Shown: positions 56,801 to 64,000 of the stretch, in pieces
How positions within the stretch are numbered: the first letter of the stretch is position 1
Layout of the letters: the number at the start of each line of letters is the position of its first letter
DNA from: Owenia fusiformis
Taxonomy: Eukaryota; Annelida; Polychaeta; Sabellida; Oweniidae
Length of the DNA stretch: 64,000 nucleotides
Direction of reading: 5' to 3'
Assembly (NCBI GenBank): GCA_903813345.2
Contig: CAIIXF020000005.1
Location: 2,542,001 to 2,606,000, forward strand
The notes under the pieces: model-generated
Seen by the model: the letters and a program-made list of their open reading frames with translations, nothing else
Database searches by the model: none
What the model was told of the DNA's origin: nothing
Made by a program: the position numbers and the translations under genes

Positions 56801-59800
56801 TACTAGCAGACTGACTAATTATCTAGATATTAGATTCTTTCTAGCCACAACTTTGAAATATGTTGACCTCCAGGAGAGGTCACACAGGGACACACTACAC
56901 ACTACTACCCCATTAATGAAAGATAAAACCATAAGTGGAATTAAATTATGTCATCATAATGTGAGAAGTCTGTTTCCTAAAATTGAAGAACTGAGATGCC
57001 TACATCAAAAACATGCATATGACATCATCACAATAAGTGAAACATGGCTTGATAATTCAATACATGATTCTGAAATAGACATTCCAGGCTATACGATGGT
57101 AAGGAAGGACAATAATAGACATTCAAAGGGGGTATGTATATATATTTCTCAGGATATTAAATATGTACAGAGAGTTGATCTACAATTTAATGATCTGGAC
57201 ATGGTATGGGTTGAACTAAGACCCAAATTTATTAAGCCAATACTTGTTTCATCACTCTACAGATCTCCATCCTCAAATCAAAATTATATGAACACTTTAT
57301 CTGAATCATTAAATAGAGCTGACGCTGAAAATAAAGAAATAATTATTATGGGTGATGTTAACTGTGATCTGAATACAGATACCTTATCAAAATCAACAAA
57401 GGATTTATTGTTTTTAAGTGAACTTCATAATCTAACACAAATTGTGTCTCACCCAACACGCATCACTCGCGACAGTATATCACTTATTGATTGGATATTG
57501 ACTAACAACCCTGAGAAATACACCCCAGCAGTGGTCACTAGCTGTAATTTAAGCGATCACAATATAGTTTCCACAGTGCGACCAACCAGGAATGTAAAAT
57601 ATACACATAAAACACTAAAGTATAGGAGGTTCAAACATTTTAATCACAATGACTTTGAGCGTGACTTAAATAAAGTCTCATGGGGTGATATCAAATTATG
57701 TAATGATGTAAATAGTGCCTGGATGAGCTTTAAGTGCCTGTTTATGGAGGTAGTAGACAAACATGCACCAATTGTTGAAAAGCGCATGAAAGCAGGTTCA
57801 AAGCCATATATTAATGATGAAATTCTACAACTTATGAACAAGAGAGATTATTACAAGAAAGTTGCAGATGCAACGGGAAGTGAAGATGATAGGAGAAATT
57901 CAAATAGATTAAGGAACAGAGTAACATACCTAATCAGAGAAGCTAAAGCAAAATACTATAAAGACAAAATTAAAACGAACGAGCATAAACCCTCTAACAT
58001 GTGGAAGTGCTTAAAAACTCTACTGCCACAGAAAATGAAAGAAACTCAAAAATCGTTAATTGTTGAAGGAAATGAAATATCCTCCCCATATGAAGTGGCC
58101 AATGCCTTCAATAACTTTTTCAGCAATATAGGACCAACAATATCTAAAAAGATTCAACAGACTGGAAAAAACCCACTTGATTATATTAATCAACATAATA
58201 CCTCATTTGAGCTCCAAGAAGTTACTTGTGAGTTTGTAATCAAAACAATTAAGGACATGACCTTATCCAAAGCCACTGGACTTGATGGTATCAGCTGTAA
58301 ATTATTGAAGCTAGCCAGTAATATAATAGCACCATATGTGACCTTTATCATTAACATGTCATTAAACACCAGTGAAATCCCTGATGAATGGAAACATGCC
58401 AAAGTAGTGCCTGTTTACAAACAAGGCAACAAATATGAAACTAATAATTATAGGCCTATTTCAATACTTCCTATTATATCAAAAATACTAGAGAGGGCTG
58501 TTCATAATCAATTATATAAGTATTTTAAAGCCAACAACCTATTTTCAATATGGCAATCAGGTTTTAGAGATCACCATTCTACAGAGACAGCACTTCTTTC
58601 TTTATGTGATGAATGGCTAAAAAATGTTAACGAAGGTAAATTAACGGGAACTATATTTTTAGACCTGAGTAAGGCGTTTGATCTTGTTGATCATTCGATC
58701 TTACTAGAAAAGTTAAAATTGTATGGTGTAGGCAGTAAAAGTTTACTTTGGTTTCAACACTACTTAAAAAATAGGAAACAAACTGTTATTTTAGATGATA
58801 CACCTTCGCAAGAAGCATCTGTCTCTTTGGGAATTCCACAAGGATCGATAATTGGACCTTTGCTCTTCATAATCTTTATTAATGACTTAGCCAAGGTAGG
58901 CAGCCAAGATGGTTGCATCAGACTGTTTGCAGATGATACTACTTTAACTAGGTCAACTTGTGATGTACCATCTCTTCATACACTACTTCAAAATGATATT
59001 AACTGTATTGATGAATGGATGAAATGTAATAAGATGAATTTAAACTATAGTAAAACAAAATTAATGAAAATAGGAAATACCTCAAAGTATGGAAATGATG
59101 AAGATACCATAACAATATCAAATAATGTGATTGAAAATGTTGAAACTTATAAATATTTAGGTGTTATTGTGGACGACAAATTAGCATTCAAAGTACATAT
59201 TGAAAAGCTTTGTTCAAAGATTTCTTGTAAGATAGGTATTTTAAGAAGGCTTAAACCATTTGTTTCAAAGGAAGCACTCATCACAATTTATAATACAATC
59301 ATATTACCAGAATTTAATTACTGCTCAATTGTCTGGGGAGAATGTTCTAATAAAATCTATCTGACTAGACTAGAGAAACTTCAAAAGATGGCAGCACGAA
59401 TTATACTGAGAGCTAATTTTGATATTTCAAGTGTCACTTTATTTCAGTCCCTAAATTGGACTCCAATTCAGGAAATGATTAGATATAGGAAATCAATTTT
59501 AATGTACCAGGCCATTTCAGGCATCTCTCCCCCATATATTCAAAACTGTTTCAAAGAGACAAAGTCCATACATAATTATGCCACTAGAGCAGTTGTGGAA
59601 AATTCACTTTATGTACCAAAACCAAAACTTGAAATATTTAAGAAAAGCATATCATACAGTGGTTCACATCTTTGGAACAAGCTTGATAAGACTGTCAAAG
59701 AGTCTGATTCTGTAAACTCTTTTAAGAAAGCATATAAACAAGTGTATCAGATCAGAAAATGAAAATCATGTAAATGCATTATTTAAAGACATTGTTCCTT

Positions 59801-61024
59801 ATATTCATGTAATTCTCTTATAAGTTGTTCTCTATGTTTCATGTAAATGCATACTTTGAAGATGCTTATATATCAAATTGTTCTATATGTCCTATATATC
59901 TATTTGTATGTTTCTATATTTATTGTACACATTGTAAATAATTGTAAATTATTACTGGGCCTCTAGGAAGACCAGTTTTTGTACTGATAGAGCTACCCAG
60001 AATAAATATAGTTTTCAAATCAAATCAAATCAAGCCCTTAACTCTATCAAAACATATCGGGTCTTTTTCATCACCATGTGTTTCGGTTAGACAGACTATA
60101 TCATGTGTTATTAATTCTTTGATAAAATCATTATCGTGCAATTTGTTCCTTACTTTGCTTTCAATTCCCTGAACGTTCCAGCAAGCGATATTTAAATGTG
60201 TGGTAATGGTCGTATTTTTATATATCATTATAATACGTAAATATGTTAATTAACATTCAACATCTTACATCTTACATCCCGACATACTGAAAATATAATG
60301 TAATGATTGCATATAGTGTACTTCTGCTGATAACGTCTTAAATGCGTAGAAGTATTATACATTCTTACTTGAATTTATAATATAATTAAACGTCTTATAT
60401 AACTTATTTAGTCACTGATCCGTCTAAATTATACAGTCATTTTATCTGACTGAAGTGTCTTTGAAACTGTGACCTACATGTATATCCTGGCTTTAAACCA
60501 TTCTGGAGTATATTGATTACATATCGAATACATATCGGAAACTACTACTACATTATACTACAATACAATATAGTACAACACAATATAATACTACATTATA
60601 CTACAATACAATAATATCGCTGGTCTTGAGTGAGTAGAAGTTAACAATCCGTTTATGGTTGTAAAAAAAATATCACCTCATATTCCCAAACTTACATGTT
60701 ATTTATCTATTTTTTATGCCACCACCAGCAGTGGTGACATATTGTTATAGTTTTTTAGCTTACTGGCACTCCTATGCACCTTATTATGGGGACTTTTAGG
60801 TAACTGTTTTTGGTACTTGTATTTTTCAGGTAATGGGTGCTCTACGTGTGCCTCTCTATACCATGGGGGATGGAATGCGGGGTCTGCCTGTTTTCCTAGC
60901 TAACCAGTTCATAGGAAATGCAAGGCAACAACTTATCACAGCGTTACTGAAGTTGGGTATAATGACTGAAGATGAAGTAATAAAGGTGCTCAAAGGAACA
61001 GAAATGTTTAAGTCTTCACTATAA
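44687..61024 (+). CDS. NUDT16: NUDT16-like nudix hydrolase, three exons
   Basis: Exons 44687-44890, 45400-45666 and 60830-61024 join in phase 0 to 221 residues. The family member NUDT16 is a nuclear/cytoplasmic metal-dependent hydrolase that removes RNA caps (U8 snoRNA) and acts on (d)IDP. The nudix box fits GX5EX7REUXEEXGU: G82, E88, R96-E97-L98, E100, E101, G103, L104. Other matches to the family are AAIM-MQMRCDGYVGFPGG, KDHG-like APDHGTEV, and the C-terminal GALRVPLYTMGDGMRGLPVF and FIGNARQQL. All key residues are present. Intron 2 is 15 kb and holds an Ig gene and a nest of transposons; intact splice sites suggest they are spliced out. The start is the ATG at 44687; a short upstream extension is possible. 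Confidence 0.93.
45400..45666 (+). CDS. NUDT16: NUDT16 exon 2 (residues 69-157), nudix box
   Basis: 267 nt, phase 0. Begins MQMRCDGYVGFPGG and carries the whole nudix box, then FMSQVSEFKKLCLHFYVKKV and LRAPDHGTE. The acceptor region is locally duplicated: AATTCTCCAGATGCA occurs at 45,362 and again at 45,390, but only the second keeps the frame. Confidence 0.93.
45692..45902 (+). repeat. 25-bp minisatellite in NUDT16 intron 2
   Basis: About eight nearly identical copies of TTTTGGTATTGTAATCTAAT plus ATTAA, starting some 25 bases after the exon 2 donor. Confidence 0.9.
45903..46942. other. NUDT16 intron segment upstream of the Ig gene
   Basis: No gene. The phrase GCAGGGGTTTCACTAGAATTTCT at 46,258 also occurs near 44,921, in split form, so both belong to a dispersed repeat. 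Confidence 0.4.
46943..47689 (+). CDS. two-domain immunoglobulin-superfamily surface protein, single exon, nested in NUDT16
   Basis: 248 residues. Residues 1-15 form a signal peptide (MIIVALVTTVCLVHA). Ig domain 1 has C37, W50 and the D97-x-G-x-Y-x-C103 motif; Ig domain 2 has C138, W152 and C191. N-glycosylation sequons are NVS92, NVT175 and NFT188. The C-terminus is hydrophobic (GLFLISLLVFFCAIG) with no cytoplasmic residues after it, as in GPI-anchor signals; a very short membrane anchor is the alternative. It is intronless inside another gene's intron on the same strand, which could reflect retroposition. AATAAA at 47,913-47,918 lies 220 bases after the stop. Family members act in adhesion or recognition; a specific role cannot be named. 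Confidence 0.8.
   Translation: MIIVALVTTVCLVHADNIAVKPSDVITNIGNDITLPCQLAEGVTHEYVSWYEFNTKENGFQIFKSNEPDRVQNSDKFEVDTIKAKYNLKILNVSIEDAGKYTCQTFLEQQRYPAYVTVYEPPLCDYVRASGSSMTLMCNIRYTGFAKPSLKWFRNGKEMHSNMAYDIDDQSATMNVTFDVYHADIGVNFTCRVSSTDQPKYVGDSCTTILNWNDNEVKAAYRLSAAELVIRDQGLFLISLLVFFCAIG
47690..49596. other. Ig gene 3' region and NUDT16 intron
   Basis: No gene seen. A possible late polyadenylation signal (AATAAA) is at 49,332-49,337. Confidence 0.4.
49738..52858 (-). pseudogene. LINE reverse transcriptase and C-terminal region, frameshifted
   Basis: The larger open part (52858-50165, 897 residues) continues the endonuclease (MIMGDLNSRTG, SDH) and carries the RT palm: VDLRKAFDTVWHD, KQGDPLSPLL, LLFADDLVI. 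The frame stops at 50165. The continuation (50157-49738) lies in another frame and carries the Cys/His segment CLMCNKKTGSECHFLLEC. A small indel near 50,165-50,175 therefore broke the frame, and together with the two insertions makes this copy inactive. Confidence 0.85.
52871..55310. mobile_element. 2.4-kb TIR element inserted in the LINE
   Basis: Left end CCCAATTGAAAAA, right end TTTTTTCAATTGGG, exact inverse over 13 bases. The LINE frame reads through if the element and about two duplicated C bases are removed. Near both ends the motif AACTAATTATCAA or its inverse TTGATAATTAG recurs many times. There is a 14-bp perfect palindrome at 54856-54887 (TGATTTCTGTCGCA arms, GTGT loop). No transposase remains. 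It contains a piggyBac-like element. Confidence 0.75.
53067..53761 (+). mobile_element. piggyBac-like deletion derivative with TTAA flanks
   Basis: Left end CCTTTAGCGTGCTGCC, right end GGCAGCATGGTAAAGG. TTAA lies directly outside both (53063-53066 and 53762-53765), the target of piggyBac transposases. An ATG at 53327 opens about 32 acidic residues (MVDKYDHNENVEEIDYDFEL) before a stop, possibly the remnant of a transposase N-terminus. 695 bp, non-autonomous. Confidence 0.75.
55566..56750 (+). CDS. LINE ORF1 protein with SGNH esterase domain and two CCHC knuckles
   Basis: The first ATG inside the element is at 55566; the frame is open further left into the flanking element, so the true N-terminus may be lost. 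In order: a Pro-rich region with tandem PKTPTAPP repeats (about 70-115), an SGNH hydrolase fold with GDS (LWIGDSRL), the DCGVNNI block and the catalytic D-x-x-H (DNIHPN), then zinc knuckles CYCCGETNHQARNC and CYVCGELGHKSKLC. ORF1 esterases are known from CR1/L2 elements, where the protein binds RNA and may bind lipid. The catalytic Ser, Asp and His are all present. Confidence 0.85.
   Translation: MLRQGYQFPRPPSNIPSAAWIPQRAMLQDVQLKSMDPSILHLKSTNLHASTAPMSNSSLQKKPTGPQVAFTSPKTPTAPPVDLAPPKTPTAPPMEIPSPKTPTAPPMELTPPNAVKTVLSVNEHFQSQISTSNRFEPLIEEYEQTQNPDQGNKTQVETAQASLKTSTASKKVLWIGDSRLKNVQNIDDNIYVIIANPGDRIQDVNRRICDMLYDNTMFSDVIIDCGVNNIRSDRDSPDKCMELMEKIIKDIQKVSPKINIIIGGVLPVQNDVNVDIKVRETNKKLRHLTKQYRNIIYKDNDVVFVDQNNKIRPDLYRDNIHPNIAGTEKLKNLTMKVNNKKYHNNHLPEKSIIKNPCYCCGETNHQARNCLMRVKCYVCGELGHKSKLCPCNCA
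56916..59762 (+). CDS. LINE ORF2 protein: APE endonuclease and reverse transcriptase
   Basis: 948 residues from the ATG at 56916 (the frame is open from 56853). Endonuclease blocks: LCHHNVRSL, ITISETWL, IIIMGDVNCDLN, LSDHN. RT blocks: FLDLSKAFDLVDHS, GIPQGSIIGPLLF, FADDTTL, KYLGVIVDD; C-terminal KKSISYSGSHLWNKL. No stop or frameshift, so this copy is young. It makes and inserts cDNA at nicked targets. Confidence 0.92.
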   Translation: MKDKTISGIKLCHHNVRSLFPKIEELRCLHQKHAYDIITISETWLDNSIHDSEIDIPGYTMVRKDNNRHSKGVCIYISQDIKYVQRVDLQFNDLDMVWVELRPKFIKPILVSSLYRSPSSNQNYMNTLSESLNRADAENKEIIIMGDVNCDLNTDTLSKSTKDLLFLSELHNLTQIVSHPTRITRDSISLIDWILTNNPEKYTPAVVTSCNLSDHNIVSTVRPTRNVKYTHKTLKYRRFKHFNHNDFERDLNKVSWGDIKLCNDVNSAWMSFKCLFMEVVDKHAPIVEKRMKAGSKPYINDEILQLMNKRDYYKKVADATGSEDDRRNSNRLRNRVTYLIREAKAKYYKDKIKTNEHKPSNMWKCLKTLLPQKMKETQKSLIVEGNEISSPYEVANAFNNFFSNIGPTISKKIQQTGKNPLDYINQHNTSFELQEVTCEFVIKTIKDMTLSKATGLDGISCKLLKLASNIIAPYVTFIINMSLNTSEIPDEWKHAKVVPVYKQGNKYETNNYRPISILPIISKILERAVHNQLYKYFKANNLFSIWQSGFRDHHSTETALLSLCDEWLKNVNEGKLTGTIFLDLSKAFDLVDHSILLEKLKLYGVGSKSLLWFQHYLKNRKQTVILDDTPSQEASVSLGIPQGSIIGPLLFIIFINDLAKVGSQDGCIRLFADDTTLTRSTCDVPSLHTLLQNDINCIDEWMKCNKMNLNYSKTKLMKIGNTSKYGNDEDTITISNNVIENVETYKYLGVIVDDKLAFKVHIEKLCSKISCKIGILRRLKPFVSKEALITIYNTIILPEFNYCSIVWGECSNKIYLTRLEKLQKMAARIILRANFDISSVTLFQSLNWTPIQEMIRYRKSILMYQAISGISPPYIQNCFKETKSIHNYATRAVVENSLYVPKPKLEIFKKSISYSGSHLWNKLDKTVKESDSVNSFKKAYKQVYQIRK
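60025..60228 (-). pseudogene. LINE endonuclease N-terminus, cut off by insertion
   Basis: ATG at 60228 on the minus strand. Encodes HLNIACWNVQGIESKVRNKL and DIVCLTETHGDE, the first two endonuclease blocks. It is interrupted after VKG by the CR1-like insertion; the sequence continues at 55554 on the same strand. Confidence 0.85.
60236..60829. other. end of NUDT16 intron 2
   Basis: Contains a CTACATTATACTACAATACAATA repeat near 60,545-60,610 (in parts) and, at 60,715-60,800, a copy of the hairpin repeat (CCACCACCAGCAGTGGTGAC), just before the exon 3 acceptor atttttcag. Confidence 0.5.
60830..61024 (+). CDS. NUDT16: NUDT16 exon 3 (residues 158-221)
   Basis: 195 nt including TAA. Encodes VMGALRVPLYTMGDGMRGLP and VFLANQFIGNARQQLITALL, closely matching the NUDT16 C-terminal region. 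Confidence 0.93.
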   Translation, partial: VMGALRVPLYTMGDGMRGLPVFLANQFIGNARQQLITALLKLGIMTEDEVIKVLKGTEMFKSSL

Positions 61025-63279
61025 CTGGATTTATTTATACAGACTGTTATAGGGATTACATTCATTTATTTTTTATTGGGAATTAATGTTTTATGAATAA
61101 TATGCACAATGAAATGTATGTTTTTAGCATATGTACTTGAATATATTCTTTTATTTATTCAAATTAATATATTATCTAATTGAAAACTCAAATTTAAGCC
61201 TTTCCCGATGTGAATATGAGAGGAAAATGTTGGCCTTGTGTCTGATAAGTAAGAGCGTTTTTTAGGTAAAAACTAGAAATGACGTAACCCTGGGACCTAA
61301 ACTTTAAATGTTATCACTGAAATACAATTTTTAATAAGGATTATCACATTTACTATTACTTAATAGCCTATCATCGTGAAAGGGTTAAGGCAGAATCAGA
61401 GGTAGAAACTTTCTGAATATCTTTTTGCCTTATAACATTCCTTGACATGTATTATCTTTAGATTATTCATGTACACATATTTAAATTAAGATAACTTTGC
61501 CATTTCGCAAGATATGCATCTTTTAGTTTGTCTTTCATTTGAATTTGTAAAAGACACATTGACATTATTTGCGATTTTGTGACTTCTAAGTCTCTGATTC
61601 TAGCTAATTTTGCTTTTTTACTCTACTGGATTCTCATCACTATGCAATGCAATTTTCAATGTGCAATATGTGAAGTTGAAAGACCTATCCAGGTCCGTCA
61701 GACACTTTTCTTCGTGATGGTGTCCAATAAAGGTTATTCAAACAGAGAGGGGGAGGGGGTGAAGCCACAACAGTTTTTTTCACAACTGTAATCAGTGGGA
61801 CACCACTCCTTAAATGAACACTCACTTTTTGGACAAATCAATTTCTCACATTAAATACTACATGTATATTATATATAAAAATCTATATTATATTCTTATT
61901 TATATATACTTTGGAAAGGGGATACTAAAGCTACAAAATTAGTAAGGTAGACTACTTTTGTAAGATGGGGTAACTTTTTGTGAGCATAATACGGTATATT
62001 ACTTTTATTTGTAATTATATGATTATATTACCTTATATTGGGTAGGATACTTCTGTTTTATACAGATATAAATGATTGCATTCTACATCTATTGATATTT
62101 TAGTAAGGATACGTTATTTTTGTATTTTGGGAGAACGTGCAATTTGCATTACAATTTATCTTTTCAAATATGTCCATATTTTTACTAAATGTGGAACACA
62201 ATCTATTTTGTACCAAAGAACATATTTGTAGTACAAATATTTACTAATCCATGACAGGTGGAAGTAAGTTGTTTTATGTAAAATAGATGGCAGTTATGTA
62301 GATGGCAGATTTTGAAATTCTCATAATAATGGAAAATTCGGGTAAGTCAAAATGATGACTCAGTTGCGATAACACAATGGAAAGCATTTGGATACAGTGA
62401 AACTTGTGTTTGTCAACACTTTTTTAAGTGAAAACCTATTTCTGTGCTCTTAAGAATAAGAAATGTAAGCTCTTAGTTTATAGAGTTTTTACGGATCAGT
62501 GAAGTATTAACAAAAGGGCACCATGAGCCTGGTTACTTTTGGGACACCCTGTATATAGCATTTGATGGCATTTACCTTATTTTATAGCTATAATCTTATA
62601 GTTTACCAATGAAAAACTTCATATAGCACTACAGTGGCATACAGGGTAGGTTGTCAAGAATGTATTTTATGGATATTAATGCTGGCACACAATGGAGTAG
62701 AATCAAAATGGATTTTGAAACTTAGGAATTTCATACCAAGTTGGCTTACTATATTAGCTCAAGTACTCATTGTTTAAGTTAATGTTTTAATTTATTTCCA
62801 TAATATAAATAATGCAAAAGTACAGGTCCATGCCAAAGCATTACAGTCAAAAAGATACAAGGTTTAATCTAAAATCAATTATGAATTATTTATTTTGATT
62901 ATTTAGTGCATATAAAACAAAAACAAGTAAACTCATCAATATTTGTATAATTTGTATTTATTAAATATATTTATTCCTGTTTGCCAGTAGTGATCAGACC
63001 GATAAGGAAATACTGTTGCGTAGCAGCCAAAATGAAAATACTGGCCAATTATAACACACACACATACTATATACCAGTGCATATGTTTTATCCTCAGTTA
63101 TTTGTTGTAAAAATTGTAATATGAAATGTAAAATAAGGTTGACTGAAGAATACAACATTATATTTATGGATGTCATGGATAGTAAAGTACAATTTTATTT
63201 AAATGGCTCATCAACATTACAAAAAAATAAATATAACATTGGAAATGTATACATGTTTTGCTGTTTGACTAATGGCCTA
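61025..63279. other. NUDT16 3' UTR and downstream DNA
   Basis: AATAAA at 61,726-61,731 is a possible polyadenylation signal. TTTTGGGACACCCTGTATA at about 62,540 is of the kind found at DNA-transposon ends, but no partner end was found. No gene. Confidence 0.4.
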
Positions 63280-63930
63280 GTCACATAGCCCGGCCGATGA
63301 GGTTACGATGAGCCAGCGATGCAATTTTCACCAAACTCGGCCGAACACCGGCCGGACACCGGTCGGACATCCGTGGCGTTTGTTGCTTAAAACCGCATCG
63401 GTGGTAGCTCGGTGAAATTTTAACTTCGGAGTTAAATTTCACCGAGCTCTCACCGAGCTCCCTCATCATGTCATCGCAGCCCCATCGTAACCACATCGGA
63501 AAACACGTCGGCCGGTGCACGGCCGAGTATCGGCCGGTGTCCCGTGCATCTGAGACAAGCAGAGGACGAGGTTTTTTAACTGACAGCGGCCGAGCTCCGA
63601 CCGATGTGGGACAGAGCATCGGCCGGTCACTGTTCAAAGCCCGTTAACAACCCGGCCGGCGATCGCACGGTGTCCTGTTACCTGCTCGGGTACGGGCCGT
63701 ATTCCTTCCGATGTCCGGCCGACCTCCGGCCGGTAGTTGCTGCCACATCGGCAGAAAAAAACTACCATTTTGAGACAGACTCCGTACGGTCACCGGCCGG
63801 TGTTCGGTCGGTCGCCTGAAGATGTCCGGACGGAGTCCGTTCACGTCACCGAGCTCTGCTTCCGATGAGGAGAGCTCGGTGGCACCAAAAAATCCACCGA
63901 GCTCTACCGATGCCGGACATGGAAGGCCAA
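63280..63930. repeat. GC-rich segment of short repeated motifs
   Basis: Abruptly GC-rich against the AT-rich surroundings. Many copies of CCGGCCG/CGGCCGG and of CACCGAGCTC or its inverse. A hairpin at about 63,400-63,445 pairs CTCGGTGAAATTTTAAC with GTTAAATTTCACCGAG. The left border (ATGGCCTAGTCACATAGCCC) resembles the MITE at 12,751. Open frames on both strands are most likely composition artefacts. Confidence 0.5.
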
Positions 63931-64000
63931 TGTCACATTTTTGACCCAAGGTCAAATGAAATGTCAAAGGCTTATATTATCTCATTATATATGTGAGTAT

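Larger units (their letters stand above)
55555..60031 (+). mobile_element. CR1/L2-group LINE inserted in the minus-strand LINE
   Basis: AAGC flanks both borders (55551-55554 and 60032-60035), the target duplication. The 3' end carries a short TCAAATCAAATCAAATCAA tail, as CR1/L2-type elements end in short tandem repeats. It contains ORF1 (to 56750) and ORF2 (to 59762), both open. The 5' end starts inside ORF1 or very close to it, so it is probably slightly 5'-truncated. Confidence 0.85.
49597..60228 (-). mobile_element. APE-type LINE split by two insertions
   Basis: Minus strand. Three blocks read as one element: 60228-60036 (endonuclease start, HLNIACWNVQGIESK, VCLTETHGD), 55554-55311 (endonuclease middle, KRHGGLAVLIRNTYVAG, IYLCITYFSPAN) and 52870-49597 (GDLNSRTGE, VLSDHCKIS, RT, C-terminus). 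Removing the two inserts restores continuity of frame across both breaks. The 3' end carries a short (AAT)n-like tail near 49,600. The clade was not assigned; the IKQGDPLSPLLFNIYINDI and FADDLVI motifs exclude CR1. Confidence 0.85.

Noticed and set aside
62530-62560. GGGACACCCTGTATA as a transposon end
   Set aside because: Only one end seen; no partner inverse repeat or target duplication within reach.
63281-63967. Long overlapping open frames on both strands near the window end
   Set aside because: GC-rich repeat composition lowers stop frequency; frames overlap on both strands and show no domain.

Overview
The window reads as AT-rich nuclear DNA of a bilaterian animal. Genes are split by long introns with GT/AG borders. 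Both recognised multi-exon genes belong to animal families (SLC26 anion transporter, NUDT16-type nudix hydrolase). Introns and spacers are packed with LINEs, TIR elements, MITEs and minisatellites. The mixture looks like a marine lophotrochozoan such as a mollusc, but that is inference; the sequence alone does not fix the species. All three recognised host genes lie on the + strand. No tRNA, rRNA or CRISPR gene was found.

Layout. 1-13,866: no convincing host gene; a 3' LINE fragment (1304-1750), several inverted-repeat elements (546-1168, 3061-3452, 6783-7441, 7671-8286, 12751-12887) and a dispersed repeat. 13,868-36,536: one SLC26A5/A6-like gene whose coding exons join in frame to 832 or 895 residues. 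Alternatives visible in it are a duplicated exon 10 (two 96-nt versions), a duplicated start of exon 3, a possible 30-nt microexon, and two C-terminal ends, one finishing in a PDZ-ligand-like QTRL. Its introns carry three minisatellites; one is built from 18 tandem copies of the intron/exon-12 boundary. 36,537-44,591: untranslated and intergenic DNA with a cluster of palindromic and tandem elements, two of which retain evidence of their insertion history. 44,687-61,024: a three-exon NUDT16-like gene (221 residues). Its 15-kb second intron holds an intact single-exon Ig-domain gene (46,943-47,689) and a stack of nested transposons.

Transposon stack (49.6-60.2 kb). A minus-strand endonuclease/RT LINE was split twice. 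A plus-strand CR1/L2-like LINE (ORF1 with SGNH esterase and two CCHC knuckles, intact-looking ORF2) sits in its endonuclease region with an AAGC duplication. A 2.4-kb CCCAATTG-ended TIR element sits further along and itself contains a TTAA-flanked piggyBac-like deletion derivative. Reading frames across the junctions give the order of insertion.

61,025-64,000: downstream DNA of NUDT16, then a GC-rich segment (63,280-63,930) made of short repeated CCGGCC and CACCGAGCTC motifs. No pathway link between the SLC26 and NUDT16 genes is implied; they are simply neighbours.
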